From Paraburkholderia sp. BL25I1N1 (GTDB taxonomy: Bacteria > Pseudomonadota > Gammaproteobacteria > Burkholderiales > Burkholderiaceae): DNA of 64,000 bases. The translations under genes and the position numbers were made by a program. Location of the stretch: positions 186,001 through 250,000 of the forward strand of contig NZ_PVZB01000005.1 of assembly GCF_003002025.1 (NCBI RefSeq). Direction: 5' to 3'. The notes under the pieces were generated by a model. The model made no database searches. It saw only the letters and a program-made list of their open reading frames with translations, and was not told the DNA's origin. Below, in pieces: positions 32,494 to 42,758 of this stretch (positions within the stretch are counted from its first letter, which is position 1; each line of letters opens with the position of its first letter).

Positions 32494-33837
32494 ATGAGAA
32501 TTCTAGCAATCGACGTCGGTTCCAACTGTCTGGATTGGCTGATGCGCTGCCAGGACCATGGTCATCAGGTTGCATGGTACGACCAGCCGCGCGCGGACGG
32601 CACCGACCGTCACGCCGGCGAAGGCATCGTGCCGAAGATCCGCGATTTCGACGAGTTGCGAAAGAAATGGCTGGGATGGGCGGACCTGATCTACACGCCG
32701 GACAACGTGAAGTATCTGACCATGCTCGAACCGTACCGAGCGATGGGCTACCCGATTTACGGTTGCAATCTTGCGGCAGTCGAATGGGAGCTCGACCGGG
32801 AAGTGGGACAGAAGATCATGGAAGAGTGCGGCATGCGCATCATCCCGGGCAAAACGTTCCACGATTACGACTCCGCGATCGCTTACGTGAAGAAGGAGTG
32901 CAAGCCGTTCGTTTCCAAACCCTCCGGCGACGGCGAGCGCGCCATGTCGTATGTGTCGAACAGCGCGGCGGACATGGTCTACATGCTCAGCCGCTGGAAG
33001 AGGATCGACAAATACCGCGCCGCGGCGCGCGCGGACGGCTTCATCATGCAGGAGAAGATCGACGGCATTGAGATGGCCGTGGGCGGCTTCTTCGGCCCCG
33101 ACGGCTGGTCGAAGGTCTGGATCGAGAATTGGGAAAACAAGAAGCTGATGAACGGCGACCTCGGCGTGAACACTGGCGAGATGGGCACGACTGTGCGCGC
33201 GGTGCGCCGGTCGAAACTGGCCGACGAGGTGCTGGTGCCGGCAACGGAACATCTGAAGCGGATCGGCTATGTCGGTTACGTGGACGTGAACTGCATGATC
33301 CCGACCGACGGCAAGGGGCCATTCCCGCTTGAGTGGACGATGCGCGACGGCTGGCCGATCCGGCACAACCTGACCGCGCTGATCGAAGGCGATCCTGCTC
33401 AGTGGATGAAAGACAAGATCGACGGGCGCGATACGCTGAAGATTCGCATGGACGAGGTGTGCATTTCGGTGCTGATGGCGCTGCCTGATTTCCCTTATTC
33501 GAAGATCACGAACAAGGAGTTGTGCGGCATCCCGATCTACGGCGCCGAGGATATGGAGCACCTGCATTTTTCGGAGGTCATGATGGGCACGGCGCCACGC
33601 GAAGTGAACGGGAAGATCGTGGATCTGCCGGGCCCGGTGACGGCCGGCGATTACGTGCTGATTGCCACAGGTACCGGCGAGACGATCACCGGCGCACGCC
33701 GCTCGGCATATAGCGCGATCAAGAAGGTCAAGATTCCGAACAGCCCGTTCTATCGAACCGACATCGGGGTCGGTCGGCTGAAGAAGCAGTTGCCTGATCT
33801 TCAGCGCATGGGCTATGCGAAAGGTTTGAGCTACTGA
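32494..33837 (+). CDS. PurD-like ATP-grasp enzyme, 447 aa
   Basis: The N-terminus MRILAIDVGSNCLDWLMRC resembles the dinucleotide-like first domain of PurD. The ATP-grasp core follows: FVSKPSGDGERAM (Lys and glycine loop), QEKIDGIEMAVGGFF, GDLGVNTGEMGT (close to the PurD pattern with NTGGMG) and PLEWTMRDGWP near the metal-binding Glu. PurD joins glycine to phosphoribosylamine. A phage copy in the late operon may instead ligate an amino acid to another carboxylate or amine. The ATG at 32494 has AGGCGA upstream. It is the only clear biosynthetic ligase in the prophage. Confidence 0.78.
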   Translation: MRILAIDVGSNCLDWLMRCQDHGHQVAWYDQPRADGTDRHAGEGIVPKIRDFDELRKKWLGWADLIYTPDNVKYLTMLEPYRAMGYPIYGCNLAAVEWELDREVGQKIMEECGMRIIPGKTFHDYDSAIAYVKKECKPFVSKPSGDGERAMSYVSNSAADMVYMLSRWKRIDKYRAAARADGFIMQEKIDGIEMAVGGFFGPDGWSKVWIENWENKKLMNGDLGVNTGEMGTTVRAVRRSKLADEVLVPATEHLKRIGYVGYVDVNCMIPTDGKGPFPLEWTMRDGWPIRHNLTALIEGDPAQWMKDKIDGRDTLKIRMDEVCISVLMALPDFPYSKITNKELCGIPIYGAEDMEHLHFSEVMMGTAPREVNGKIVDLPGPVTAGDYVLIATGTGETITGARRSAYSAIKKVKIPNSPFYRTDIGVGRLKKQLPDLQRMGYAKGLSY

Positions 33838-33838
33838 T

Positions 33839-34372
33839 ATGAAACGAGCCAAACGGGCCGGACTGATCTCCGAACAGTCCATCAAGGAAGCGCTAACCGA
33901 AGCGAAGGGAGACATCTTCCTCGCATCGACGACACTCGATTGCACGGCGCGTGAGTTAGACGGCTATGTCCGTGCCTCGGCGGAACTCCAGCAATTTGCG
34001 GCTGCAATCGAGAAGGTCAAGATCGACCCTGCGTACTCGCGCATGAGCGTCGAGCAGTTCGAGAACCGCCTGGCGGATCTGAGCCTCGCGTACAAGGTGG
34101 TTGGCATCGAAGAGTTGCATGATCTGGCCACTATGGATCACGGAGACAGCGCTGCAATGGCGAAGGTCAAGCTGCAAGCGGCTATCGCGCTTCGTGGCGG
34201 TCATCTGCAGGTTGCCGGCGACCGCGAGATCGAACATGCTCTTTCCGAGTTGAATCAGCTGTACCACCAGAACGCTCCGCGCATCAAAGAGATCCGGCAA
34301 ACCACGATCAAGCTTGAAGATGGTCGGGAAGCGACTGAACGAGTGATCGAACTGCGGCCAGATCAGCAATAG
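33839..34372 (+). CDS. HTH protein, possible small terminase, 177 aa
   Basis: Residues 12-55 have the pattern IKEALTEAKGDIFLASTTLDCTARELDGYVRASAELQQF, a Fis/terminase-small-type HTH. Residues 60-120 are helical, and the C-terminus (IKEIRQTTIKLEDGREATERVIEL) is charged. Since no other small terminase is visible, and since the phage genome circularises so that late genes are contiguous, this is a candidate for TerS. It is co-translated with the ATP-grasp gene (one-base gap) and overlaps the next leftward gene by 65 bases. Confidence 0.5.
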   Translation: MKRAKRAGLISEQSIKEALTEAKGDIFLASTTLDCTARELDGYVRASAELQQFAAAIEKVKIDPAYSRMSVEQFENRLADLSLAYKVVGIEELHDLATMDHGDSAAMAKVKLQAAIALRGGHLQVAGDREIEHALSELNQLYHQNAPRIKEIRQTTIKLEDGREATERVIELRPDQQ

Positions 34373-35120
34373 CGTCCGCTCGTTTCTTTTCGAGGCGCGA
34401 CCAATCCGGGTCGGCGGTCGGATAGCACTGGTACTTCTCGAGCGCAATGTGTCCGAGTCTCGCCATCTCCTTGACCGCTGCTCGATGTCCGGCTTCGCGA
34501 ACAACCTTCTTGCTGGCGCTGCGACCCGCGCCCACCCATTCCCAGGCAGCTTGGAAGCCGGCGAATTCCGGCTGCAATCGCGGCTTCATCACCCATTCTT
34601 CGGCCGGCTTCAGGCTATTTCGCATGTACATCACATGCTGTCTGGGCAAATCGGCGGCTTCCGCCAGTTCGGCATCCGTCATCCGCGCGCCGCGACAAAA
34701 CCTCCACAGATGCTGCAACTGCTCGACGGCCGGCGTACGCAGATCAATGCATTGCTCGTGCACGCGCCACGTGTGCGGGCGCGGAATGACCGTGTATTCA
34801 GCAATGTGCTGGCTGGACCGCACGATCCGCTGCATCGTCATCGGGCATTCGACGAAAACGAGAACATCGGCGGGGCCGGACTTATCCGAGAACGCGTATT
34901 CATCAATCAGCACGCCGCCGTTCTTCCGCCAGTTGGCGTGCTGCCCGTGCGTGGCGGTCTTCCAGAATCCCCACTGATACACAGGCAGGTCGGCAATGAG
35001 GATAGACCTGAAAAACACCGGCTTGATCGTGGTGTATCCGCGGTTCACCAGAACGTGGGTGAAGTCGACGTGAGCGCGGCGGACTGAGGTGGCGATATCG
35101 CTTGTCGCAAACAATTTCAT
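34308..35120 (-). CDS. Hypothetical protein antisense to the late operon, 270 aa
   Basis: No family is recognised. It starts MKLFATSDIATSVRRAHVDF and shows strand-helix alternation, with a conserved-looking Trp-rich part (YQWGFWKTATHGQHANWRKNGG) and a helical region near residue 150 (MTDAELAEAADLPRQHVMYM) that may be an HTH. The C-terminus ends with a helix inside the coding region of the HTH gene on the other strand. The ATG at 35120 is chosen because the region upstream has no matching composition. It may be expressed in the lysogen. Confidence 0.6.
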   Translation of the reverse strand: MKLFATSDIATSVRRAHVDFTHVLVNRGYTTIKPVFFRSILIADLPVYQWGFWKTATHGQHANWRKNGGVLIDEYAFSDKSGPADVLVFVECPMTMQRIVRSSQHIAEYTVIPRPHTWRVHEQCIDLRTPAVEQLQHLWRFCRGARMTDAELAEAADLPRQHVMYMRNSLKPAEEWVMKPRLQPEFAGFQAAWEWVGAGRSASKKVVREAGHRAAVKEMARLGHIALEKYQCYPTADPDWSRLEKKRADAIADLAAVRSLVQSLPDHLQA

Positions 35121-35261
35121 CGCGGCGCAGAAACACGGTGAATGTGTGCGGTCGGGCTGTTTGTGGCGCGGGGGCCCAGGGACGCCGCGTCGAAGCCGCG
35201 TGCGCACAGAGGCAATACTTGCGACAGCATGGCAATCATCCGCATGGCCGACCTCACGGGT

Positions 35262-35290
35262 GGAGCAACTTCGGAATGCTCCAATTTTTT
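35262..35290 (+). terminator. Terminator of the late rightward operon
   Basis: GGAGCA (35262-35267) pairs with TGCTCC (35277-35282) around a 9-base loop and is followed by AATTTTTT. It lies past the antisense gene and just before the end of the integrase gene, so late transcripts stop here. Confidence 0.75.
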
Positions 35291-35323
35291 CTTGTCGTTG
35301 TAACCGTGGGCGGCCGATAGGCT

Positions 35324-36523
35324 TCAGCGCTTGTCGTCGAGGTAGTCAGCCCATCGCTGCATCATCTGGCGCCGCTCCGGCAAGTACTCCGCGTGGACGT
35401 AGGCGGCCGTGACCTGGTTACGCTCAGCGTGTGCCAGTTGGCGATCGACGACGTCGCGGCTGTAGCCGAGTTCGCGCAAGACAGTGGCGGCGAGTCCCCG
35501 AAAGCCGTGGCCGGTCATGCGTGACTTGTAGCCCATGCGATACAGCGCAAATAGCATCGTGTTGTTGGAAATGGGACCGCGGCTACGGCCCTGCACGCCG
35601 TAAAACACATGTTTCTCGGCGCCGTTCAACTTCCGCAACTCCTCGAGCACTTCAAGCGCCTGCCGCGACAGTGGCACGATATGCGGATCCCGCATCTTCA
35701 TGCGCTCGGCGGGAATCCGCCATTCGCGAGCCTTCTCGTCGATCTCGGTCCATTCCGCGTTGATCATCTCGGTCGTGCGGACGAAGGTCAGCGCCATGAA
35801 GCGCAACGCGAGACGCGTCACCACGTCGCCCTGATATTCGGCGATGTCCTTCATGAGCTGGGGGATCTCGACCGGCTTGACGCGGGCCATGTGCTTGACG
35901 CCGGTCCCTTTCTTCAGCACGGTTTCGGCGTCAATGTCGGCCGCCGGATTGCGCGAGCACCGTCCCGTCATGATTCCGTACTGGAAAACGGCTCGGGAGC
36001 GCTGGAGCACCCGCTTGGCCGTCTCGCGTACGCCGCGGGCTTCGATCGCACGCACGATTTCCAGCATGTGAGGTGCTTCAATGTCTCCAATCGGTTTGGC
36101 ACCGAGTTTCGGGAAAACGTCCACTTCGAGCGAATTGATCACCTTGCCGCCGTAGACTTCTGTCCAGCCAGTCTTCTGTGACTCGAACCACTCGCGGGCC
36201 ACCGCCTCGAACGAGGACACCGCCTCAAGCGCCCGCGCGCGCTTCACTTCCTTTTTTTCCTCAGACGGGTCTTTACCCGCGGTCAGCAATTGCCGTGCAG
36301 CAAGACACGCTTTGCGCGCATCCGCCAGGCTGACTTCGGGGTAGACACCGAACGATGCGAGTTTTTCCTTTCCGTCAAACCGGTACTTCATGCGCCAGTA
36401 GCGCGAGCCGTTGGGCATCACCTGGAGATAGAGCCCCTTGCCGTCGGCGAGGCGATAGGGCTGTTCGGCCGCCTTGGCCTTGCGGACTTGAAGCTCGCTC
36501 AGAGGCGCGATCTGCTTGGGCAT
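35324..36523 (-). CDS. int: P4-type tyrosine integrase, 399 aa
   Basis: The N-terminal 90 residues (PLSELQVRKAKAAEQPYRLADGKG) form the arm-binding domain of P4-like integrases. The C-terminal catalytic domain has Arg in ALTFVRTTEMINAEW, HxxR in TGHGFRG, His in DRQLAHAERNQ and the nucleophilic Tyr in AAYVHAEYLP, so all key residues are present. It recombines phage and host att sites. The gene reads away from the tRNA, with its start 168 bases from the tRNA 3' end. A cluster of TGGGGGTATCG repeats lies just upstream of its start. Confidence 0.93.
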   Translation of the reverse strand: MPKQIAPLSELQVRKAKAAEQPYRLADGKGLYLQVMPNGSRYWRMKYRFDGKEKLASFGVYPEVSLADARKACLAARQLLTAGKDPSEEKKEVKRARALEAVSSFEAVAREWFESQKTGWTEVYGGKVINSLEVDVFPKLGAKPIGDIEAPHMLEIVRAIEARGVRETAKRVLQRSRAVFQYGIMTGRCSRNPAADIDAETVLKKGTGVKHMARVKPVEIPQLMKDIAEYQGDVVTRLALRFMALTFVRTTEMINAEWTEIDEKAREWRIPAERMKMRDPHIVPLSRQALEVLEELRKLNGAEKHVFYGVQGRSRGPISNNTMLFALYRMGYKSRMTGHGFRGLAATVLRELGYSRDVVDRQLAHAERNQVTAAYVHAEYLPERRQMMQRWADYLDDKR

Positions 36524-36527
36524 GATG

Positions 36528-36580
36528 TGGGGGTATCGAATTTGGGGGTATTCGGCGATATCCCCACCGATACCCCCAAA
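36528..36580. repeat. Four TGGGGGTATCG-type repeats upstream of int
   Basis: Copies lie at 36528-36538 and 36541-36553 on the plus strand and, inverted, at 36555-36565 (TGGGGATATCG) and 36568-36578. An 11-base perfect inverted repeat (TTTGGGGGTAT and ATACCCCCAAA) is part of this set. The cluster is between the integrase start and the attachment site. Arm-type integrase or excisionase binding sites, or an int operator, are the likely roles. Confidence 0.65.
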
Positions 36581-36623
36581 GAATCTGGCTTGTGTTGGAA
36601 AGATATGGGCAATGATGGCAGCA

Positions 36624-36657
36624 AAAAGCCCCGCAGCGCAAGGCTTACGGGGCTTTT
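36624..36657. terminator. Bidirectional terminator beside the integration site
   Basis: AAAAGCCCCG (36624-36633) and CGGGGCTTTT (36648-36657) form a perfect 10-bp stem with A and T flanks, so it can work in both directions. It insulates the integrase region from the tRNA. Confidence 0.75.
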
Positions 36658-36690
36658 ATGGGCAAACTTGGAAGGTGTTGGGAGGCTATC

Positions 36691-36765
36691 TGGTCCCCCT
36701 GACAGGAATCGAACCTGTATCTAGCGCTTAGGAGGCACTTGTTCTATCCATTGAACTACAGGGAG
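36691..36765 (-). tRNA. tRNA-Arg (anticodon CCT), prophage attachment site
   Basis: Read leftward, the acceptor stem CTCCCTG pairs with CAGGGGG (one G-U), followed by discriminator A and an encoded CCA. The D stem GTTC/GAAC, the anticodon stem AGTGC/GCGCT with loop CTCCTAA, and the T arm ACAGG/CCTGT with loop TTCGATT are all present. The 3' end points toward the integrase, the usual arrangement for integration into a tRNA 3' end. Confidence 0.95.
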
Positions 36766-37167
36766 ATGGATATTTGCAATGGGACGACCGCGCCCTTGAT
36801 GCTATTGGCTGCGGCCTCATCCCGTGGGCGTTTCCGGCTTTTATGCTTCTTCCTAAATGAAGCGCCGCGACCGCCCGCGAAGCCAGTTTACAGCAGTCTC
36901 TGCTACCGTTTCGCTACTGCGTGACCCTGTAGCCGCGAAACGAGGCTTGGCACTGCAACAGTTCGGAACGAAGTAAACATGGCTTCAGTCCTGCCAGTCG
37001 GCAGTTGCTGGCGTGCCGCAGTACGCCAGCGAGGGCAGAGTATAACAAAATGCGATTAAATCTAGAGACGCCGCAATAGCCCGGACACGGCGAACACGAG
37101 GTCGAGACCGGTGCTCACGGAACAGGGCGGCCACTTCTTCAGATCTAGCCCCGACAAAGCCGTCCCA
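36766..37167. other. Intergenic stretch, no gene seen
   Basis: This stretch from the tRNA 5' side to the rubredoxin terminator holds only short frames with Arg/Ala-rich, biased translations on both strands. I see no RNA gene, repeat or credible start. Confidence 0.5.
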
Positions 37168-37205
37168 CAAAGCAAACGGCCCAGCAGTCAACGCCTGCTG
37201 GGCCG
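37168..37205 (-). terminator. Terminator downstream of the rubredoxin gene
   Basis: CGGCCCAGCAG (37177-37187) pairs with CTGCTGGGCCG (37195-37205), a perfect 11-bp stem with a 7-base loop. Read leftward it is followed by a T-rich tail (TTTGCTTTG). Confidence 0.7.
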
Positions 37206-37274
37206 CACGAACCTCCAACGCCTGCAACGAACCAAAACAGCAAAGCAGCGTGCCGGCAATCCGACAAATCCGCC

Positions 37275-37466
37275 TCAGAACTCCACGACGGCGAACTCAG
37301 CCTTGCCCACGTCGCACAGCGGGCATCGCCAGTCATCGGGAATCGCGGCGAAGCGCGTGCCCGGTGCGATGCCTTCCTCGGGCAGGCCTTCTTCCTCGTT
37401 GTAGATCCAGCCGCAAATCAGACAGACCCAGCTCTTATATTCAGTCACTTCAATTACTTCGCTCAC
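37275..37466 (-). CDS. rubA: Rubredoxin, 63 aa
   Basis: Two cysteine knuckles, CLICG and CPLCDVGK, bind a single iron; the linker with YNEEEGLPEEGIAPGTRF is typical. Rubredoxins carry electrons to alkane hydroxylases, oxidases or peroxide-detoxifying enzymes. The length is as expected. It is a single-gene leftward unit ending at a strong terminator, the first clear chromosomal protein gene after the prophage. Confidence 0.93.
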   Translation of the reverse strand: MSEVIEVTEYKSWVCLICGWIYNEEEGLPEEGIAPGTRFAAIPDDWRCPLCDVGKAEFAVVEF

Positions 37467-37810
37467 GACGCACTCTTCTCTAGTTCAATGCAAAACCCGC
37501 TCAGTCTGCCCCTTTTCTGGGCACGGCGGCGACCCGCAATATTACCGGAATTCGTCAATCCGGCAGAAAACTCCCGATGCGGCAACGCCACTGAGCGTCC
37601 GCGTCAAGGCCGTACCCGCTTCACGAACCCGGTCATACACAGCGTGTATGCTCTGATCCGCAGCTGATCTTTTGGACCGGCGCGCCGGCGCGCCCGGCAT
37701 GAACTGCGACGATCGGCCTCAGGCTCCTCAGGCCACTCAGGCCACTCAGGCGCCGTCGTCGCCGGCATAGCCCGCGCGTGACTCTCGTTTCCCAAAAAAG
37801 GAGAAAAACG
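37467..37810. other. Intergenic region with a four-copy 9-base repeat
   Basis: The region separates two divergent genes. CTCAGG recurs at 37718, 37727, 37736 and 37745, giving four tandem 9-base units of the form CTCAGGCNN. AAGGAG before 37811 is the RBS of the next gene. Nothing else is recognised. Confidence 0.55.
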
Positions 37811-38212
37811 ATGTTCAAGAACAAATGGTTGGTCGGTGCGGCATTGGCCGGATTGCTCACGGTATCCGCCGCGGCGCAGGCCGCCGGCGTGTCGTTCGTG
37901 CAGCCGGCGGACGGCGCGACCGTCAGCAATCCCGTCCACGTGGTGTTCGGCGTCGACGGCATGAAGGTCGCGCCGGCCGGCACGATGACGGAAGGCACGG
38001 GCCATCATCATCTGCTGGTGGACGGCAAGCCGCTGCCCAAGGGCGAAGTCATTCCCGCGAACGACAAGTCGCTGCACTTCGGCAAGGGCCAGACCGAAAC
38101 GGATCTGACGTTGCCGCCGGGCGACCACACGCTGACGCTGCAGTTCGGCGACGGCGCGCATCGGTCGTACGGTCCGGAAATGAGCAAGACCATCACGGTG
38201 CATGTGAAGTAA
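37811..38212 (+). CDS. DUF4399 secreted protein, 133 aa
   Basis: A signal peptide (MFKNKWLVGAALAGLLTVSAAAQA) precedes a mature domain with VSFVQPADGATVSNPVHVVFGVDGMKVAPAG, a GTGHHHLLVDG motif and HFGKGQTETDLTLPPGDHTLTLQFGDGAH, the DUF4399 pattern. These small periplasmic beta proteins have an unknown role; the His cluster suggests metal binding. AAGGAG lies close upstream of the ATG. Confidence 0.87.
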   Translation: MFKNKWLVGAALAGLLTVSAAAQAAGVSFVQPADGATVSNPVHVVFGVDGMKVAPAGTMTEGTGHHHLLVDGKPLPKGEVIPANDKSLHFGKGQTETDLTLPPGDHTLTLQFGDGAHRSYGPEMSKTITVHVK

Positions 38213-38392
38213 GCCGCCGCGCGACACAGCCGGGCGCGTGCCGACGTGCTCCGGCTTCTCGACCCTGCGCGGCGGGCTTGTTCGCGGTCCGCAAGCCGGC
38301 CATTCGATCTATCTCTTCCGGCATACGGGCACCCGCCCGCGCGCCCGGTACAATGGGCAGTTCCGACCCATCGCTGTCTTCTCCAATTCTCC

Positions 38393-40339
<1,947 letters not shown>

Positions 40340-40692
40340 GGTGCGGGGGCGGCGCGGGATTGGAGCGTGCCACCGCCGTCCCTCATCCAGACGGCCAATC
40401 CCGTGCATCGTGAATTGCCGCGCGGATCGAAATCAGTAAAATACCCCGCGAACAGGCTTCCCCGGCGTTCGCACCGGCGTCGACGTTGCCCGCCCCGCCA
40501 TATGCGGGACAGGCTTCGAGCCGCCGTCGAGCGCGCCAACGGGAAGCCATGCGACAAACAGTTTGCCCGCACGGCGGGCACCCCACCTAACCCCGTTGTT
40601 TCGTTTCGCTTTTTTTGAAAACTCAACGCATTGTCCACAGCTTTCTGAACAGGACCTGTGGACAACGATGAACCGACGCATCCGAGTCAACC
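40340..40692 (+). promoter_or_regulatory. parE upstream region with an inverted DnaA-box pair
   Basis: TTGTCCACAG (40631-40640) and CTGTGGACAA (40656-40665) are a perfect inverted repeat 15 bases apart. Each half, TTGTCCACA, differs from the consensus DnaA box TTATCCACA by one base. They end 27 bases before the parE start. The rest of the gap shows no gene. Confidence 0.6.
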
Positions 40693-42678
40693 ATGTCTAC
40701 GAAAAAGCCAAACGCCGCGTATAGCGAAGCGTCGATCAAGGTGTTGAAGGGCCTGGAGCCGGTCAAGCAACGGCCCGGGATGTACACCCGCACCGAGAAT
40801 CCGCTGCACATCATTCAGGAAGTCATCGACAACGCATCGGACGAGGCCCTCGGCGGCCACGGCCGGCAAATCACCGTGACGCTGCACGCGGACCATTCGG
40901 TCTCCGTCGAAGACGACGGCCGCGGCATTCCGTTCGGTCTGCATCCCGAAGAAGGCGTGCCGGTCGTGGAAATCGTGTTCACGCGCCTGCACGCGGGCGG
41001 CAAGTTCGATAAGGCCGCCGGCGGCGCGTACACGTTCTCGGGCGGCTTGCACGGTGTCGGCGTGTCCGTCACCAACGCACTGTCCACGCGCCTCGACGTC
41101 ACCGTGTGGCGCGACGGCAAGATCGCCGAATTGAGTTTCGCCAACGGCGACGTCGCCAAGGAACTCGAAGTGCGGCCCGCCACGAAGGTCGACAAGAAGT
41201 CCGGCACACGCGTCACCGCGTGGGCCAATCCCAAGTACTTCGATTCGCCGAACCTGCCGCTCGGCGAACTGCAACGTCTGCTGCGCTCGAAGGCGGTGCT
41301 GCTGCCGGGCGTCGAAGTCACGCTGATCAACGAGAAAACCGGCGAACAGCAAACCTGGAAATACGAAGACGGTCTGCGCGGCTATCTGCTCGAAGGCATG
41401 AACGGCAGCGATCTGCTGATTCCGCTGTTCGAGGGCGAGCGTTACGCCGAAAACTCCCGCGCGAGCGAAGAGACGTTCGCCGAAGGCGAGGGCGCCGCAT
41501 GGGTCGTCGCGTGGAGCGAGGAAGGCACGCTCATGCGCGAGTCGTACGTGAACCTGATTCCCACGCCCGCGGGCGGCACGCACGAATCCGGCTTGCGCGA
41601 CGGTCTGTATCAGGCGGTGAAGAGCTTCGTCGAACTGCATAACCTGCAGCCGAAGGGCGTCAAGCTGCTCGCTGAAGACGTGTTCGCGCGTGTGTCGTTC
41701 GTGCTGTCGGCGAAAGTGCTCGATCCGCAATTCCAAGGGCAGATCAAGGAACGCCTGAATAGCCGCGACGCGGTCAAGCTAGTGTCGTCGTTCGCGCGGC
41801 CGGCGCTGGAATTATGGCTGAATCAGCACGTCGAGCTCGGCAAGAAACTCGCCGACCTCGTCATCAAGCAGGCGCAGGCGCGCACGCGCGCCGGGCAGAA
41901 GGTCGAGAAACGCAAGAGCTCGGGCGTCGCGGTGTTGCCGGGCAAGCTGACCGATTGCGAATCGACGGAAATCGGCCGCAACGAACTGTTCCTCGTCGAG
42001 GGCGACTCGGCGGGCGGCTCCGCGAAGATGGGCCGCGACAAGGAATATCAGGCCATTCTGCCGCTGCGCGGCAAGGTGCTGAACACGTGGGAAACCGAAC
42101 GCGACCGGCTGTTCGCCAATAATGAGGTGCACGACATCTCGGTGGCGATCGGCGTCGATCCGCACAGTCCGGACGACAAGGTCGATCTGTCGAACCTGCG
42201 CTACGGCAAGATCTGCATTCTGTCGGACGCTGACGTCGACGGCTCGCACATTCAGGTTCTGCTGCTCACGCTGTTCTTCAAGCATTTCCCGCAACTGATC
42301 GAACGCGGACATGTGTGTGTGGCGCGCCCGCCGCTGTTCCGGGTCGACGCGCCCGCGCGCGGCAAGAAGCCGGCGCAGAAGCTGTACGCGCTCGACGAAG
42401 GTGAACTCGAAGCGATCCTCGACAAGCTGCGCAAGGACGGCGTGCGCGACACGCAGTGGTCGATCAGCCGTTTCAAGGGCCTCGGCGAAATGAGCGCGGA
42501 ACAGTTGTGGGACACCACGATGAACCCCGACACGCGGCGCTTGAGCCCGGTGGCGCTCGGCGCACTCGACTACGACGCCACGGTCGCGCGCATGACGATG
42601 CTGATGGGCAAGGGCGAAGCGGCATCGCGCCGAAGCTGGCTGGAAGAAAAGGGCAACGAAGTGGAAGCGGATATCTGA
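40693..42678 (+). CDS. parE: DNA topoisomerase IV subunit B, 661 aa
   Basis: The GHKL ATPase is marked by VKQRPGMYTRTENPLHIIQEVIDNASDEA, DDGRGIPFG and SGGLHGVGVSVTNALS. The TOPRIM part is marked by ELFLVEGDSAGGSAK and later ILSDADVDGSHI, and the C-terminus by KGLGEMSAEQLWDTTMNP. With ParC it decatenates daughter chromosomes. Length and order fit ParE rather than GyrB (no extra insertion). parC follows 80 bases downstream. Confidence 0.96.
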   Translation: MSTKKPNAAYSEASIKVLKGLEPVKQRPGMYTRTENPLHIIQEVIDNASDEALGGHGRQITVTLHADHSVSVEDDGRGIPFGLHPEEGVPVVEIVFTRLHAGGKFDKAAGGAYTFSGGLHGVGVSVTNALSTRLDVTVWRDGKIAELSFANGDVAKELEVRPATKVDKKSGTRVTAWANPKYFDSPNLPLGELQRLLRSKAVLLPGVEVTLINEKTGEQQTWKYEDGLRGYLLEGMNGSDLLIPLFEGERYAENSRASEETFAEGEGAAWVVAWSEEGTLMRESYVNLIPTPAGGTHESGLRDGLYQAVKSFVELHNLQPKGVKLLAEDVFARVSFVLSAKVLDPQFQGQIKERLNSRDAVKLVSSFARPALELWLNQHVELGKKLADLVIKQAQARTRAGQKVEKRKSSGVAVLPGKLTDCESTEIGRNELFLVEGDSAGGSAKMGRDKEYQAILPLRGKVLNTWETERDRLFANNEVHDISVAIGVDPHSPDDKVDLSNLRYGKICILSDADVDGSHIQVLLLTLFFKHFPQLIERGHVCVARPPLFRVDAPARGKKPAQKLYALDEGELEAILDKLRKDGVRDTQWSISRFKGLGEMSAEQLWDTTMNPDTRRLSPVALGALDYDATVARMTMLMGKGEAASRRSWLEEKGNEVEADI

Positions 42679-42758
42679 GCGAGCGCTTTTGTGGGCATTT
42701 TTGCCCGCGCTCTGACTTCGCCTGACAACTTCACGCCAAACACGGATACGGAATCTAG

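Noticed and set aside
36985-37227. Leftward 80-codon frame near the tRNA
   Set aside because: Overlaps the rubredoxin terminator and has no RBS or domain.
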